Origin: Mycolicibacterium mageritense
Lineage (GTDB): Bacteria; Actinomycetota; Actinomycetes; Mycobacteriales; Mycobacteriaceae
Assembly (NCBI RefSeq): GCF_010727475.1
Contig: NZ_AP022567.1
Span: forward strand, 2,604,001 to 2,668,000
Length of the DNA: 64,000 bases
Reading direction: 5' to 3'
Part shown: positions 7,563-16,107 of the stretch, piece by piece
How the letters are laid out: each line of letters opens with the position of its first letter
Numbering within the stretch: the first letter of the stretch is position 1
Translations under genes and position numbers: made by a program
Notes under the pieces: model-generated
What the model was told of the DNA's origin: nothing
Databases searched by the model: none
The model's input: the letters and a program-made list of their open reading frames with translations, nothing else

Positions 7563-10325
7563 TCAGTCCGACCAGGAAATCGTGCGCAGTTGCCGTCGCG
7601 ACGTGATGTCGAGCTTGACGAACACCTTGCGCAGATGCCATTCGACGGTGTGTGTGCTGATGAACAGCTGAGCACCGATCTCCTGATTGGTCAGGCCTTC
7701 TCCGGCCAGTTTGGCGATCTGGGCTTCCTGCGCCGTGAGTTCGGTGCCGGCACCGATCGGCTGCTTGCGGGTCTTCTCCCCGGAGGCGACGAGCTCACGT
7801 CGCGCCCGTTCGGCGAAGCCCTGCGCTCCCGTTCTGATGAACGTCTCGTAGGCGCCGTTGAGCTCCCTGCGGGCGTCGAGTTTGCGGTGCACCCGGCGGA
7901 GCCATTCGCCGTACGACAACCGAGCCCGCGCACCGTGAAGAGCGATCTGCGCGCGCTCAAGCCGCTCGATCGCCTCGACGAACAACGCTTCGGCGTCCTC
8001 GTCGGTGGCCAGCAAGGCTCGGGCGGCCGCCAGCAGACCCAGTCCCCAGTCGGTCCCGCTGGCGCCTGCGCGTTGCTCGAAAAGCAGCAGGGCCGAGGTG
8101 GCCGTCTTCCGGTCGCGTACATGGGCCGCGGCCTCGATCAGTTCGAAAAGGCACCAGCTGTAGAACCCCAGATCCTCGTATTCACAGCACTCGCGCGCCG
8201 CGGCGAGGGCTTCCTGGTAGCGGCCGAGGCCGTTGAACATGAGAGCCGTCAGGAATTTGGTCAGACCCACGAGTCGGCCTTCGCCGGCCGCGGCCCCGTC
8301 GGCCGCGGCGGATGCGATCAGATCGGCGGCCTCGCCGTGAGCGCCCTGCCATGCTGCCAGGTTCAGCGTGTGGTATTTCCGCGGCGCATGACCCGTCGCC
8401 GCGGCGATCGCTGCGCTCTCTTCGAGAAGCCCTGCTGCCGAGCTGAATTCGCCCTTGTACACGTGGACGCCGGCCCGGTAGGCCAGCGCCGGGGGGAGTG
8501 TGGCGAGTGCGCCGGCCTCGCGTGCGCGCCGGACGGTGTCCGTGGCGATCCGCTGTAACACCGCGTCGTCCCACAGTTCATGTGCGGCGGATTCCTGAGC
8601 GATCGGAAACGGCCAGTGCCGGTCTTGCCCGGTGGTCTGCTCGGTCGGGGCGTTCCACAGTTCCAGCGCGGCGCGCAGCTGCTCGGATCCGGCACCGGGT
8701 CCGTCGAGGATCCGACTTGTCAGGCCACTCAACAGATAGTCGACGGGGCGGCGAAGTTCTGTCACTCGACCGACTGCGGCCCGTCCTGCTTCCGCGACCG
8801 CTGCCAACTGGCCGGGCTTGCCGAGCCGGCCTGCGTACATCGCGGCAGTGAGCGCCTCCAGGTGGGTTTCCCGGGCCAACTCGTCATCGAGACCTTCGAG
8901 TCCCTCGGCGGCGCCGAGCAACAACGCAGCTGCTTCGGCCGACGTGACGGCACCTGCCACGCCGCTTCGGCTGCGAGCGAACTCCATCTGTGCCCGCATG
9001 CGCACGATGTGCGCGCGCTGTAGAGGGGACAGGGGAGCCAGTTCGGCCATCGCGAGAAGGTCGTAGGCGGCCTCGGGTGCCGCCGCGTCGCGTTTTGCCT
9101 GGGCGGCGGCGATCGCTCTGGCACCGCGGAGCGCGGGGTCCGCCGTGAGGATGGTTGCGCGCTCCAAGAAGGACGCCGCCGCCGCAACCCCGCCCCTGCT
9201 CTGCGCCCGGCCTGCCGAGGCCTCGAGCATCGACGCCACGGTTTCGTCCGGCCCCCCGGCGGCGTTCGCGGCGTGCCAGGCGCGACGGTCGGGATCCGAT
9301 TCGGCGTCGGCCACCGCGGCCAGTGCGCGATGGACCGTGCGGCGGTCACTGAGTTCGGCGGCGCGGTACGCGGCCGAGCGCATCAAGGGGTGGCCGAAGC
9401 GAAGGCGAGGACCGAACTCGATCAGCCCCGCCGCCTCGGCCGGTGCGATCGCGTCGACAGGAATGCTCAACTCGGCTGCGGCACGGAGAAACAGGGCCGT
9501 GTCGCCGACCGGTTCGGCCGCCGCGAGCAGCAGCAGTCGCTGGGTCGGCCCGGGTAGCGATCTGATGCGACGGAGAAACTCTTCCTCGATCGTCGCCGTG
9601 GACGTCTGCTTGCCGGAAATCCAGTATCCACCGGCAAGTTCGGTCGCGGGGACGCTGCGGGGCACCTCGAGGATCGCCAGCGGTATGCCGCGCGTCTCCG
9701 CGATGACGCGATCGCGCACCCGCGGGTCGATGGCGCCAAGCAACACCGAGTCCAGGAGATCGCGGGCGTCGCGGTAGGACAGTCCTCCGATCGCCATTTC
9801 CGGTAGGCCTGCCAAGTCCCCGGCTGCGCTGGGACGGGCGGCGAAGATCAACGCGACCGGTTCGGCCAGCAGGCGCCGGGCGACGAAGGCAAGGGTCTGA
9901 ATCGACACCTGGTCGAGCCATTGCGCGTCGTCGACGATGCACAGCAGGGGCTTGTCGTCAGCGGCGGCGGCCATCAGGCTCAGCACGGCCAGCCCGACCA
10001 GGAATCGGTCCGGGGCCGGACCGCCGGCCCGTCCGAACGCGACGTTCAGCGCCTCGCGCTGAGGTTGCGGCAGCTCGTCGAGGTGCGTCAGCAGCGGTGC
10101 ACACAACTGTTGCAGGCCGGCGAACGCGAGTTCCATGTCGGACTCGACGCCCGCGACCTGGACGCACCGAAATCCCGCTGCGTGGCCTGAGACGTATTGC
10201 AGGAGAACGGTTTTGCCCACCCCGGCTTCGCCGCGCAGCACGAGCACGCGCGAGTTCGACGAGCGGACCGTGGATATCAGGTTCCGAAGTGTCTCGCATT
10301 CGCTGTCGCGACCGTGCAGACTCAT
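7563..10325 (-). CDS. Large LuxR-family regulator with N-terminal AAA/NTPase domain
   Basis: About 920 residues in LAL (MalT-like) architecture. An N-terminal STAND-type ATPase has Walker A LRGEAGVGKTVLL near residues 29-41 and Walker B PLLCIVDDAQWLD. A long helical repeat region follows, then a C-terminal LuxR helix-turn-helix: LTAQEAQIAKLAGEGLTNQE continuing into IGAQLFISTHTVEWHLRKVF. Such proteins bind an inducer, oligomerise with ATP and activate a promoter. The reading frame is open to 10391, but that start is TTG. ATG 10325 begins directly at MSLHGRDSECETL, the usual family start. Neither has a convincing ribosome site, so the 5' end is uncertain. The target genes are unknown. Confidence 0.8.
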   Translation of the reverse strand: MSLHGRDSECETLRNLISTVRSSNSRVLVLRGEAGVGKTVLLQYVSGHAAGFRCVQVAGVESDMELAFAGLQQLCAPLLTHLDELPQPQREALNVAFGRAGGPAPDRFLVGLAVLSLMAAAADDKPLLCIVDDAQWLDQVSIQTLAFVARRLLAEPVALIFAARPSAAGDLAGLPEMAIGGLSYRDARDLLDSVLLGAIDPRVRDRVIAETRGIPLAILEVPRSVPATELAGGYWISGKQTSTATIEEEFLRRIRSLPGPTQRLLLLAAAEPVGDTALFLRAAAELSIPVDAIAPAEAAGLIEFGPRLRFGHPLMRSAAYRAAELSDRRTVHRALAAVADAESDPDRRAWHAANAAGGPDETVASMLEASAGRAQSRGGVAAAASFLERATILTADPALRGARAIAAAQAKRDAAAPEAAYDLLAMAELAPLSPLQRAHIVRMRAQMEFARSRSGVAGAVTSAEAAALLLGAAEGLEGLDDELARETHLEALTAAMYAGRLGKPGQLAAVAEAGRAAVGRVTELRRPVDYLLSGLTSRILDGPGAGSEQLRAALELWNAPTEQTTGQDRHWPFPIAQESAAHELWDDAVLQRIATDTVRRAREAGALATLPPALAYRAGVHVYKGEFSSAAGLLEESAAIAAATGHAPRKYHTLNLAAWQGAHGEAADLIASAAADGAAAGEGRLVGLTKFLTALMFNGLGRYQEALAAARECCEYEDLGFYSWCLFELIEAAAHVRDRKTATSALLLFEQRAGASGTDWGLGLLAAARALLATDEDAEALFVEAIERLERAQIALHGARARLSYGEWLRRVHRKLDARRELNGAYETFIRTGAQGFAERARRELVASGEKTRKQPIGAGTELTAQEAQIAKLAGEGLTNQEIGAQLFISTHTVEWHLRKVFVKLDITSRRQLRTISWSD

Positions 10326-10460
10326 CCTTCGACCTGGCTCGACATGGGCACCACCGCGTCCATCTTGCAGTGGCCATCCCCACTTGACCAACTACGACTC
10401 TGCGCCTAGAGCGTAGATGTGCGAGCAGCACACGCCCTAGGCGCAGAATCAACGAGATAT

Positions 10461-11540
10461 TCAGCCCTCGATGAAGCTCTCCAGCTGCGCGCGGGCGACG
10501 TCGTCCGGCAGCTGCTTCGGCGGGCTCTTCATGAGGTAGGCCGAGGCAGCCTCGACCGGGCCACCGACGCCACGGTCCTTGGCGATCTTGGCGGCGCGCA
10601 CCGCGTCGATGATGACGCCTGCCGAGTTGGGGGAATCCCACACCTCGAGCTTGTACTCAAGGTTCAGCGGCACGTCACCGAAGGCGCGGCCTTCCAGGCG
10701 CACGTAGGCCCACTTGCGGTCGTCGAGCCAGCCGACGTGGTCGGACGGGCCGATGTGCACGTCCTTGGTCTTGAACTCGCGCTGCAGGTTGCTGGTCACG
10801 GCCTGGGTCTTGGAGATCTTCTTCGACTCCAGGCGCTCACGCTCGAGCATGTTGAGGAAGTCCATGTTGCCGCCCACGTTGAGCTGCATGGTGCGGTCGA
10901 GCTGCACGCCGCGGTCCTCGAACAGCTTGGCCATCACGCGGTGGGTGATGGTCGCGCCGACCTGGCTCTTGATGTCGTCACCGACGATCGGCACGCCGGC
11001 ATCGGCGAACTTCTTGGCCCACACGGGATCCGAGGCGATGAAGACGGGCAGCGCGTTGACGAACGCGACGCCCGCGTCGATCGCGCACTGCGCGTAGAAC
11101 TTGTCGGCCTCTTCGGAGCCCACCGGCAGGTAGGACACCAGCACGTCGACCTTGGCATCCTTGAGCGCCTTGACGACGTCGACCGGATCGGTGTCGGACA
11201 CCTCGATGGTGTCGGCGTAGTACTTGCCGATGCCGTCGAGGGTCGGGCCGCGCTGCACGATGACGTCGCTCGGCGGCACGTCGGCGATCTTGATGGTGTT
11301 GTTCTCGGAGGCGAAGATGGCCTCGGACAGGTCGAAGCCGACCTTCTTGGCGTCCACGTCGAACGCGGCCACGAACTTCACGTCGCGGACGTGGTACGGG
11401 CCGAACTTCACGTGCATCAGGCCGGGCACGGTGGTGTTCTCGTCGGCGTTCTGGTAGTACTGCACGCCCTGTACCAGGGACGACGCGCAGTTACCGACGC
11501 CGACAATGGCGACCCGGATCTCTCCTGCGTGCTCAGACAT
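10461..11540 (-). CDS. ino1: Inositol-3-phosphate synthase
   Basis: The 359-residue protein matches the short actinobacterial myo-inositol-1-phosphate synthase: NAD-binding loop IVGVGNCASSLVQGVQYY at the N-terminus, VGSEEADKFYAQCAIDAGVAFVNALP in the middle, and the conserved active-site stretch GDDIKSQVGATITHRV followed by NVGGNMDFLNML. It converts glucose 6-phosphate to inositol 3-phosphate, feeding phosphatidylinositol, PIMs, lipoarabinomannan and mycothiol. Gene order (PadR regulator directly upstream on the same strand, 47 bp apart, then DUF1707 and ponA1) is the conserved mycobacterial arrangement around Rv0046c. A ribosome site AAGGAGA lies just before the ATG. Confidence 0.95.
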   Translation of the reverse strand: MSEHAGEIRVAIVGVGNCASSLVQGVQYYQNADENTTVPGLMHVKFGPYHVRDVKFVAAFDVDAKKVGFDLSEAIFASENNTIKIADVPPSDVIVQRGPTLDGIGKYYADTIEVSDTDPVDVVKALKDAKVDVLVSYLPVGSEEADKFYAQCAIDAGVAFVNALPVFIASDPVWAKKFADAGVPIVGDDIKSQVGATITHRVMAKLFEDRGVQLDRTMQLNVGGNMDFLNMLERERLESKKISKTQAVTSNLQREFKTKDVHIGPSDHVGWLDDRKWAYVRLEGRAFGDVPLNLEYKLEVWDSPNSAGVIIDAVRAAKIAKDRGVGGPVEAASAYLMKSPPKQLPDDVARAQLESFIEG

Positions 11541-11587
11541 GGACGGTCTCCTTACTCAATTCGGTACTGCTGGGCTTTGGGCTGCGC

Positions 11588-12133
11588 CTATTTGGTCTCT
11601 GGCCGGCCTTGGCCCAGGCGTTCAGCCGCGATCAACTCGTTGAGCCAGTTCACTTCGCGCTCGCTGGACTCCAGCCCCAGCTGGTGAAGCTGGCGGGTGT
11701 AGCGGTCGAACGAGCTGCTGGCCCGCGCCACGGCTTCACGCAGACCTTCCCGTCGTTCCTCTACCTGACGACGACGCCCCTCCAGGATCCGCATCCGGGC
11801 CTCGGCCGGGGTGCGGTTGAAGAAGGCGAGGTGTACACCGAACCCGTCGTCGGAGTAGTTCTGCGGGCCGGTGTCGGCCACCAGTTCGGCGAACCGCTGC
11901 TTGCCGGCATCCGTGAGCTGGTAGACGCGACGTGCGCGGCGCACTTTGGTCGATCCCAGCGGTGCGGCGTCCTCGACGATCAACCCGTCGGCCTGCATGC
12001 GGCGCAGCGCCGGGTAGAGCGAACCGTACGAGAAAGCCCGGAACGCGCCAAGCAACCCTGTCAAACGTTTGCGCAGCTCATAGCCGTGCATTGGCGATTC
12101 GAGCAGAAGACCCAAGATGGCGAGCTCCAGCAC
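11588..12133 (-). CDS. PadR-family transcriptional regulator
   Basis: The 181-residue protein starts at GTG 12133 (LELAILGLLLESPMHGYELR), preceded by GAGGGGG 7 nt upstream. The open frame extends to 12235 but the extra residues do not resemble the family. The winged helix covers about residues 1-90 (ELRKRLTGLLGAFRAFSYGS, then LYPALRRMQADGLI, and RRARRVYQLTDAGKQRF). A long C-terminal coiled helix (RMRILEGRRRQVEERREGLR) fits the PadR subfamily 2 dimerisation arm. It is immediately upstream of ino1, the arrangement conserved at Rv0047c, and may control ino1. The ligand is unknown. Confidence 0.85.
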   Translation of the reverse strand: MLELAILGLLLESPMHGYELRKRLTGLLGAFRAFSYGSLYPALRRMQADGLIVEDAAPLGSTKVRRARRVYQLTDAGKQRFAELVADTGPQNYSDDGFGVHLAFFNRTPAEARMRILEGRRRQVEERREGLREAVARASSSFDRYTRQLHQLGLESSEREVNWLNELIAAERLGQGRPETK

Positions 12134-12289
12134 CGAAACACCCCCTCGACAGGACATGTGCTGATCGCTACGACGGATCAACACCTCGACCAACTGTATC
12201 GCGCCGATATATTGCGTGCCAACTGGAGTTGCCAAAGTGCTTCATTTGTCTGCTCTACTGGCAGTGATGTGGGGCGGGGCGCTCCCGCG

Positions 12290-13147
12290 TCACGGGTTGA
12301 CGGGCCAGATCGCCTTGGTGGTGCCGTCGGGGTACAGCTCGATGCGGCCGAGGCCGAAGTCGCTGTTGACGATGATCTCGATGTTCACCGTCTCCGCGGT
12401 CGACGGATCCTCCGATGCCGTGATGCGCAGCCAGGTGTCGGTGACGTCGGCGCGCTTCATGCCGACGGTCTCCGGGGCGCCACGCATGATCCCGAGCGTC
12501 TTCTCGTAGTCGAACTTGGCCAGGTCGACCAACTTGTCGTCGCTGTCCACGGTGCTCGGAGATCCGTCGATGTCACCCCAGCCGCCGCGGTAGTCGTAGT
12601 CGACCTTGCGGCGGTTGTCCTGCGGGTCGGGCCGGTACAGCGACGCCCAGTCCTCGCGGATGTCCAACTCGTAGCCGAGCGTGTTGCCGAACTTCTTGCG
12701 CATTTGCTCGAACAGCCCGGTGAACCCGCCCAGCGACTGCAGCTGCCGGGGCGGCGTCAGCACCTCGGGTGCGATCCCGTCGGATTTCGCGCCGGGATCG
12801 CTCTGGAAGTTCAGCGGCGACGGGGTGTTGCCGTAGAGCCCCCAGCCGATCGCGATGCCGAGCACCACGAGCACCGCGGCCGTCGCCAGCCGCAGACCCC
12901 AACCCGGGCCGCGGGACAGCCGCGGGCTCTTGAGTGTGGGCAATTGCACAGGGGCATTTGAGTTCTGCAGGTCATCGACCAATCGCGCGAGCTCGCCCAG
13001 AGTGGTGGCGTTGGTGGCGGCGCTGACCCGTTGCCGGTGCTCCTCCATGGACAGCTGGCCCTCGCCGAGCGCGCTGTCGAGGATCTTGCAGGTGTCAGCG
13101 CGATCGCTGTCCTTGGCGCGGGTCGTGGAAGTCTGCCGGTTCGCCAC
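12290..13147 (-). CDS. DUF1707-domain membrane-anchored protein
   Basis: The 285-residue protein begins at GTG 13147 (ANRQTSTTRAKDSDRADTC). A DUF1707 domain follows (CKILDSALGEGQLSMEEHRQ, then RVSAATNATTLGELARLVDDL), a short soluble domain common at actinobacterial N-termini. After a linker there is one transmembrane helix (LATAAVLVVLGIAIGWGLYG, about residues 107-126), then an extracytoplasmic C-terminal region rich in acidic and aromatic residues. It corresponds by position and layout to the conserved gene next to ponA1 (Rv0048c). It is divergent from the DUF5318 gene, with 70 bp between the starts. Its function is unknown. Confidence 0.8.
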   Translation of the reverse strand: MANRQTSTTRAKDSDRADTCKILDSALGEGQLSMEEHRQRVSAATNATTLGELARLVDDLQNSNAPVQLPTLKSPRLSRGPGWGLRLATAAVLVVLGIAIGWGLYGNTPSPLNFQSDPGAKSDGIAPEVLTPPRQLQSLGGFTGLFEQMRKKFGNTLGYELDIREDWASLYRPDPQDNRRKVDYDYRGGWGDIDGSPSTVDSDDKLVDLAKFDYEKTLGIMRGAPETVGMKRADVTDTWLRITASEDPSTAETVNIEIIVNSDFGLGRIELYPDGTTKAIWPVNP

Positions 13148-13217
13148 GGACAAGATCGTATGAGGTCGGGGTGCGGTCGCGCCTCCGCGGCTGAGGCGCC
13201 GACGTACTCTGGTCAAC

Positions 13218-13649
13218 GTGCGATTGCAGAGACAGGTGGTGGACTACGCGCTTCGGCGACGGTCCCTGCTGGCAGAGGTCTATTCGGGGCGCACCGGCGT
13301 CTCGGAGGTCTGCGATGCCAATCCGTACCTGCTGCGCGCCGCCAAATTCCATGGCAAGCCGAGTTCGGTGATGTGCCCGATCTGCCGGAAAGAGCAGCTC
13401 ACGCTGGTGTCATGGGTATTCGGCGAGCATCTGGGCCCGGTTTCGGGTTCGGCGCGCACAGCAGAAGAGCTGGTCTTGTTGGCGACCCGCTACGAAGAAT
13501 TCGCAGTACATGTGGTGGAGGTATGCCGGACCTGCAGTTGGAATCACCTGGTGAAGTCGTACGTGCTCGGCGCGCCCCGCTCTCCGGAGGCGCGCAGGCC
13601 GAAGCGGGCCCCGACCACGCGCAAGTCCGCGCGTACGGCCAGTGAATAG
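13218..13649 (+). CDS. DUF5318 family small protein with zinc-ribbon-like cysteines
   Basis: The 143-residue basic protein begins at GTG 13218. It contains two Cys pairs, CPIC near residue 55 and CRTC near residue 104, spaced as in a zinc ribbon, and a Lys/Arg-rich tail (RRPKRAPTTRKSART). It is the gene conserved upstream of ponA1 in mycobacteria (Rv0049 position). Its last 8 bases overlap the GTG of ponA1, so translation is probably coupled. No enzyme motif is present. A role linked to peptidoglycan synthesis is suggested only by this conserved coupling. Confidence 0.8.
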   Translation: MRLQRQVVDYALRRRSLLAEVYSGRTGVSEVCDANPYLLRAAKFHGKPSSVMCPICRKEQLTLVSWVFGEHLGPVSGSARTAEELVLLATRYEEFAVHVVEVCRTCSWNHLVKSYVLGAPRSPEARRPKRAPTTRKSARTASE

Positions 13650-16107
13650 CGAAGGGCGCCAAGACCGGTCAGCCAACGACGTCCGTGACGCGGCTGGCCG
13701 CTTAGGTGCGCGCAATCCCCGACCCCCGCAACCGCAGGCCAAGCCACCGGTGCCACCACCGCCGCAGCAGCGGTCCCGCCCCGGCGTGCCGCCGGACGAT
13801 CGGTTGACCACGGTGCTGCCGCCGGTGCGCGACGAGCACCGGCCGCCGCTGGACGTCGTGAAGGCCGCCCTGGACGGCACGCCTCCGCCACCGCGGCCGC
13901 CAGGGCCGCCGCCCGGTGGGGGTGGACCGTCAGGGCCGTCCGGGCCTCCTGGTCCGAAGCCGTCGCGCCAGTTCCGGATCAACTGGAAGTGGGTCCGCCG
14001 GGGCGCCGTGGCCGCCGTAGTGGCCATGGTGCTGTTGCCGCTCGTGACGTTCGGGATGGCGTACATGATCGTCGACGTGCCGCAGCCCGGAGACATCCGC
14101 ACGGCACAGGTCTCGACGATCCTGGCCAGTGACGGCAGCGAGCTGGCGCGGATCGTCCCACCTGAGGGCAACCGGGTCGACGTCAAGATCGACCAGATCC
14201 CGGAGCATGTCCGCGATGCGGTGATGGCGGCCGAGGACCGCGACTTCTATACCAATCCCGGGTTCTCGTTCACCGGTTTCCTCCGGGCCATCAAGAACAA
14301 CCTGTTCGGCGGTGACCTGCAGGGTGGCTCGACCATCACGCAGCAGTACGTCAAGAACGCCCTGGTGGGCGACGAACGCTCGGGCGTCGGCGGTCTGATC
14401 CGCAAGGCCAAGGAGCTCGTCATCTCGACCAAAATGGCCAGTGAGTGGTCCAAAGACGACGTCATGCAGGCCTACCTGAACATCATCTATTTCGGCCGGG
14501 GCGCCTACGGCGTCGCGGCGGCGTCGAAGGCCTACTTCGGCAAGCCGGTCGAGCAGCTCAACGTTGCCGAGGGCGCACTGCTCGCGGCGTTGATCCAGCG
14601 GCCGTCGACGCTCGACCCCGCGGTCGACCCGGACGGCGCCGCCGAGCGCTGGAACTGGGTGCTCGACGGCATGGTCGACATCGGCGCGCTGTCGGCGAGT
14701 GACCGGGCCTCGCAGGTGTTCCCGCCGACCGTGTCGCCCGATCAGGCCAGCCAGGAGAACCAGACCACGGGCCCCAACGGGTTGATCGAACGCCAGGTGA
14801 TCAAGGAACTGCTCGACCTGTTCGACATCAGCGAGCAGGCGCTGAACACCGAGGGTCTGCAGATCACCACGACCATCGACCCGCAGGCCCAGCAGGCCGC
14901 GGAGAAGGCCGTGTCGAAGTATCTCGACGGGCAGGATCCGGACATGCGGTCGGCGGTGGTGTCGATCGACCCGCACGACGGCGCGATCAAGGCCTACTAC
15001 GGCGGATCCGACGCCAACGGATTCGACTTCGCGCAGGCGGGCCTGCCGACCGGATCGTCGTTCAAGGTGTTCGCGCTCGTCGCGGCGCTGCAGCAGGGCA
15101 TTGGTCTCGGCTATCAGATCGACAGTTCACCCGTGACCGTCAACGGCATCAAGATCAGCAACGTCGAGGGCGAAGGCTGCGGCACCTGCTCGATCGCGGA
15201 GGCGCTCAAGCGCTCGCTCAACACGAGCTACTACCGGTTGATGCTCAAGCTGCAGAACGGGCCCGAAGACGTCGCCAAGGCCGCGCACGACGCCGGTGTC
15301 GCCGAGAGCTTCCCCGGCGTCGAGCACACCCTCTCAGAAGACGGCAAGGGCGGGCCGCCGAACAACGGCATCGTGCTCGGCCAGTACCAGTCGCGCGTGC
15401 TGGACATGGCGTCGGCGTACGCGACCCTGGCCGCGTCGGGTGTGTACCACAAGCCGCACTTCGTGCAGAAGGTCGTCAACTCGTCGGGCCAGGTGCTGTT
15501 CGACGCGTCCAAGCAGGACAACGGCGAACAGCGGATCGACAAGGCCGTGGCCGACAACGTCACGTCGGCCATGCAGCCGATCGCCGGGTGGTCGCGCGGG
15601 CACAACCTGGCAGGCGGCCGGCCCTCGGCGGCCAAGACCGGCACCAACCAGCTGGGCGACACCGGTGACAACCGCGACGCCTGGATGGTCGGTTACACCC
15701 CGTCGCTGTCGACCGCGGTGTGGGTGGGCACCACCGAAGGCGTCAAACCCCTGGTGAACCAGTGGGGTTCACCGATCTACGGTTCCGGTCTGCCCTCCGA
15801 CATCTGGAAGGCGACGATGGACGGCGCCCTCGAGGGCACCGACAACGAGACGTTCCCCAAGCCGACCGAGATCGGTGGCTATGCCGGTGTGCCGCAGGCC
15901 CCGGCCGTGCCCGTCGGGCCGCCGACGCAGCCGGGCCAGACCGCTCCGATCACACCGCCGTCCGAGACGGTGATCCAGCCGACCATCGAGGTGGCGCCGG
16001 GTATCACGATCCCGATCGGACCGCCGACGACCGTACCCATCGGCCCACCGCCGCCGGCTGAACCTGCCGTGCCGGTGGTGCCGGGGGGACCGCCGCCGCC
16101 TCCGTGA
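13642..16107 (+). CDS. ponA1: Bifunctional class A penicillin-binding protein PonA1
   Basis: The 821-residue protein has a cytoplasmic Pro-rich head (about 1-115), one transmembrane helix (VRRGAVAAVVAMVLLPLVTF) and a GT51 glycosyltransferase with the catalytic Glu in MAAEDRDFYTNPGF near 196 and GGSTITQQYVKN. The transpeptidase has the acylated Ser in PTGSSFKVFAL near 472, SLNTSYYR as the SxN motif and KTGTNQ near 664 as the KTG box. A Pro-rich extracellular tail ends the protein. It polymerises and crosslinks peptidoglycan at the cell envelope. The start GTG overlaps the DUF5318 gene and the stop overlaps the next gene, giving a three-gene coupled operon. Low-complexity proline runs at both ends are normal for mycobacterial PonA1. 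Confidence 0.95.
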   Translation: MNSEGRQDRSANDVRDAAGRLGARNPRPPQPQAKPPVPPPPQQRSRPGVPPDDRLTTVLPPVRDEHRPPLDVVKAALDGTPPPPRPPGPPPGGGGPSGPSGPPGPKPSRQFRINWKWVRRGAVAAVVAMVLLPLVTFGMAYMIVDVPQPGDIRTAQVSTILASDGSELARIVPPEGNRVDVKIDQIPEHVRDAVMAAEDRDFYTNPGFSFTGFLRAIKNNLFGGDLQGGSTITQQYVKNALVGDERSGVGGLIRKAKELVISTKMASEWSKDDVMQAYLNIIYFGRGAYGVAAASKAYFGKPVEQLNVAEGALLAALIQRPSTLDPAVDPDGAAERWNWVLDGMVDIGALSASDRASQVFPPTVSPDQASQENQTTGPNGLIERQVIKELLDLFDISEQALNTEGLQITTTIDPQAQQAAEKAVSKYLDGQDPDMRSAVVSIDPHDGAIKAYYGGSDANGFDFAQAGLPTGSSFKVFALVAALQQGIGLGYQIDSSPVTVNGIKISNVEGEGCGTCSIAEALKRSLNTSYYRLMLKLQNGPEDVAKAAHDAGVAESFPGVEHTLSEDGKGGPPNNGIVLGQYQSRVLDMASAYATLAASGVYHKPHFVQKVVNSSGQVLFDASKQDNGEQRIDKAVADNVTSAMQPIAGWSRGHNLAGGRPSAAKTGTNQLGDTGDNRDAWMVGYTPSLSTAVWVGTTEGVKPLVNQWGSPIYGSGLPSDIWKATMDGALEGTDNETFPKPTEIGGYAGVPQAPAVPVGPPTQPGQTAPITPPSETVIQPTIEVAPGITIPIGPPTTVPIGPPPPAEPAVPVVPGGPPPPP

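Noticed and set aside
4538..7606. 1022-residue open frame on the plus strand opposite phoX and the hydrolase
   Set aside because: It is the antisense shadow of two genes with clear motifs; high G+C keeps this frame open and the translation has no recognisable domain.
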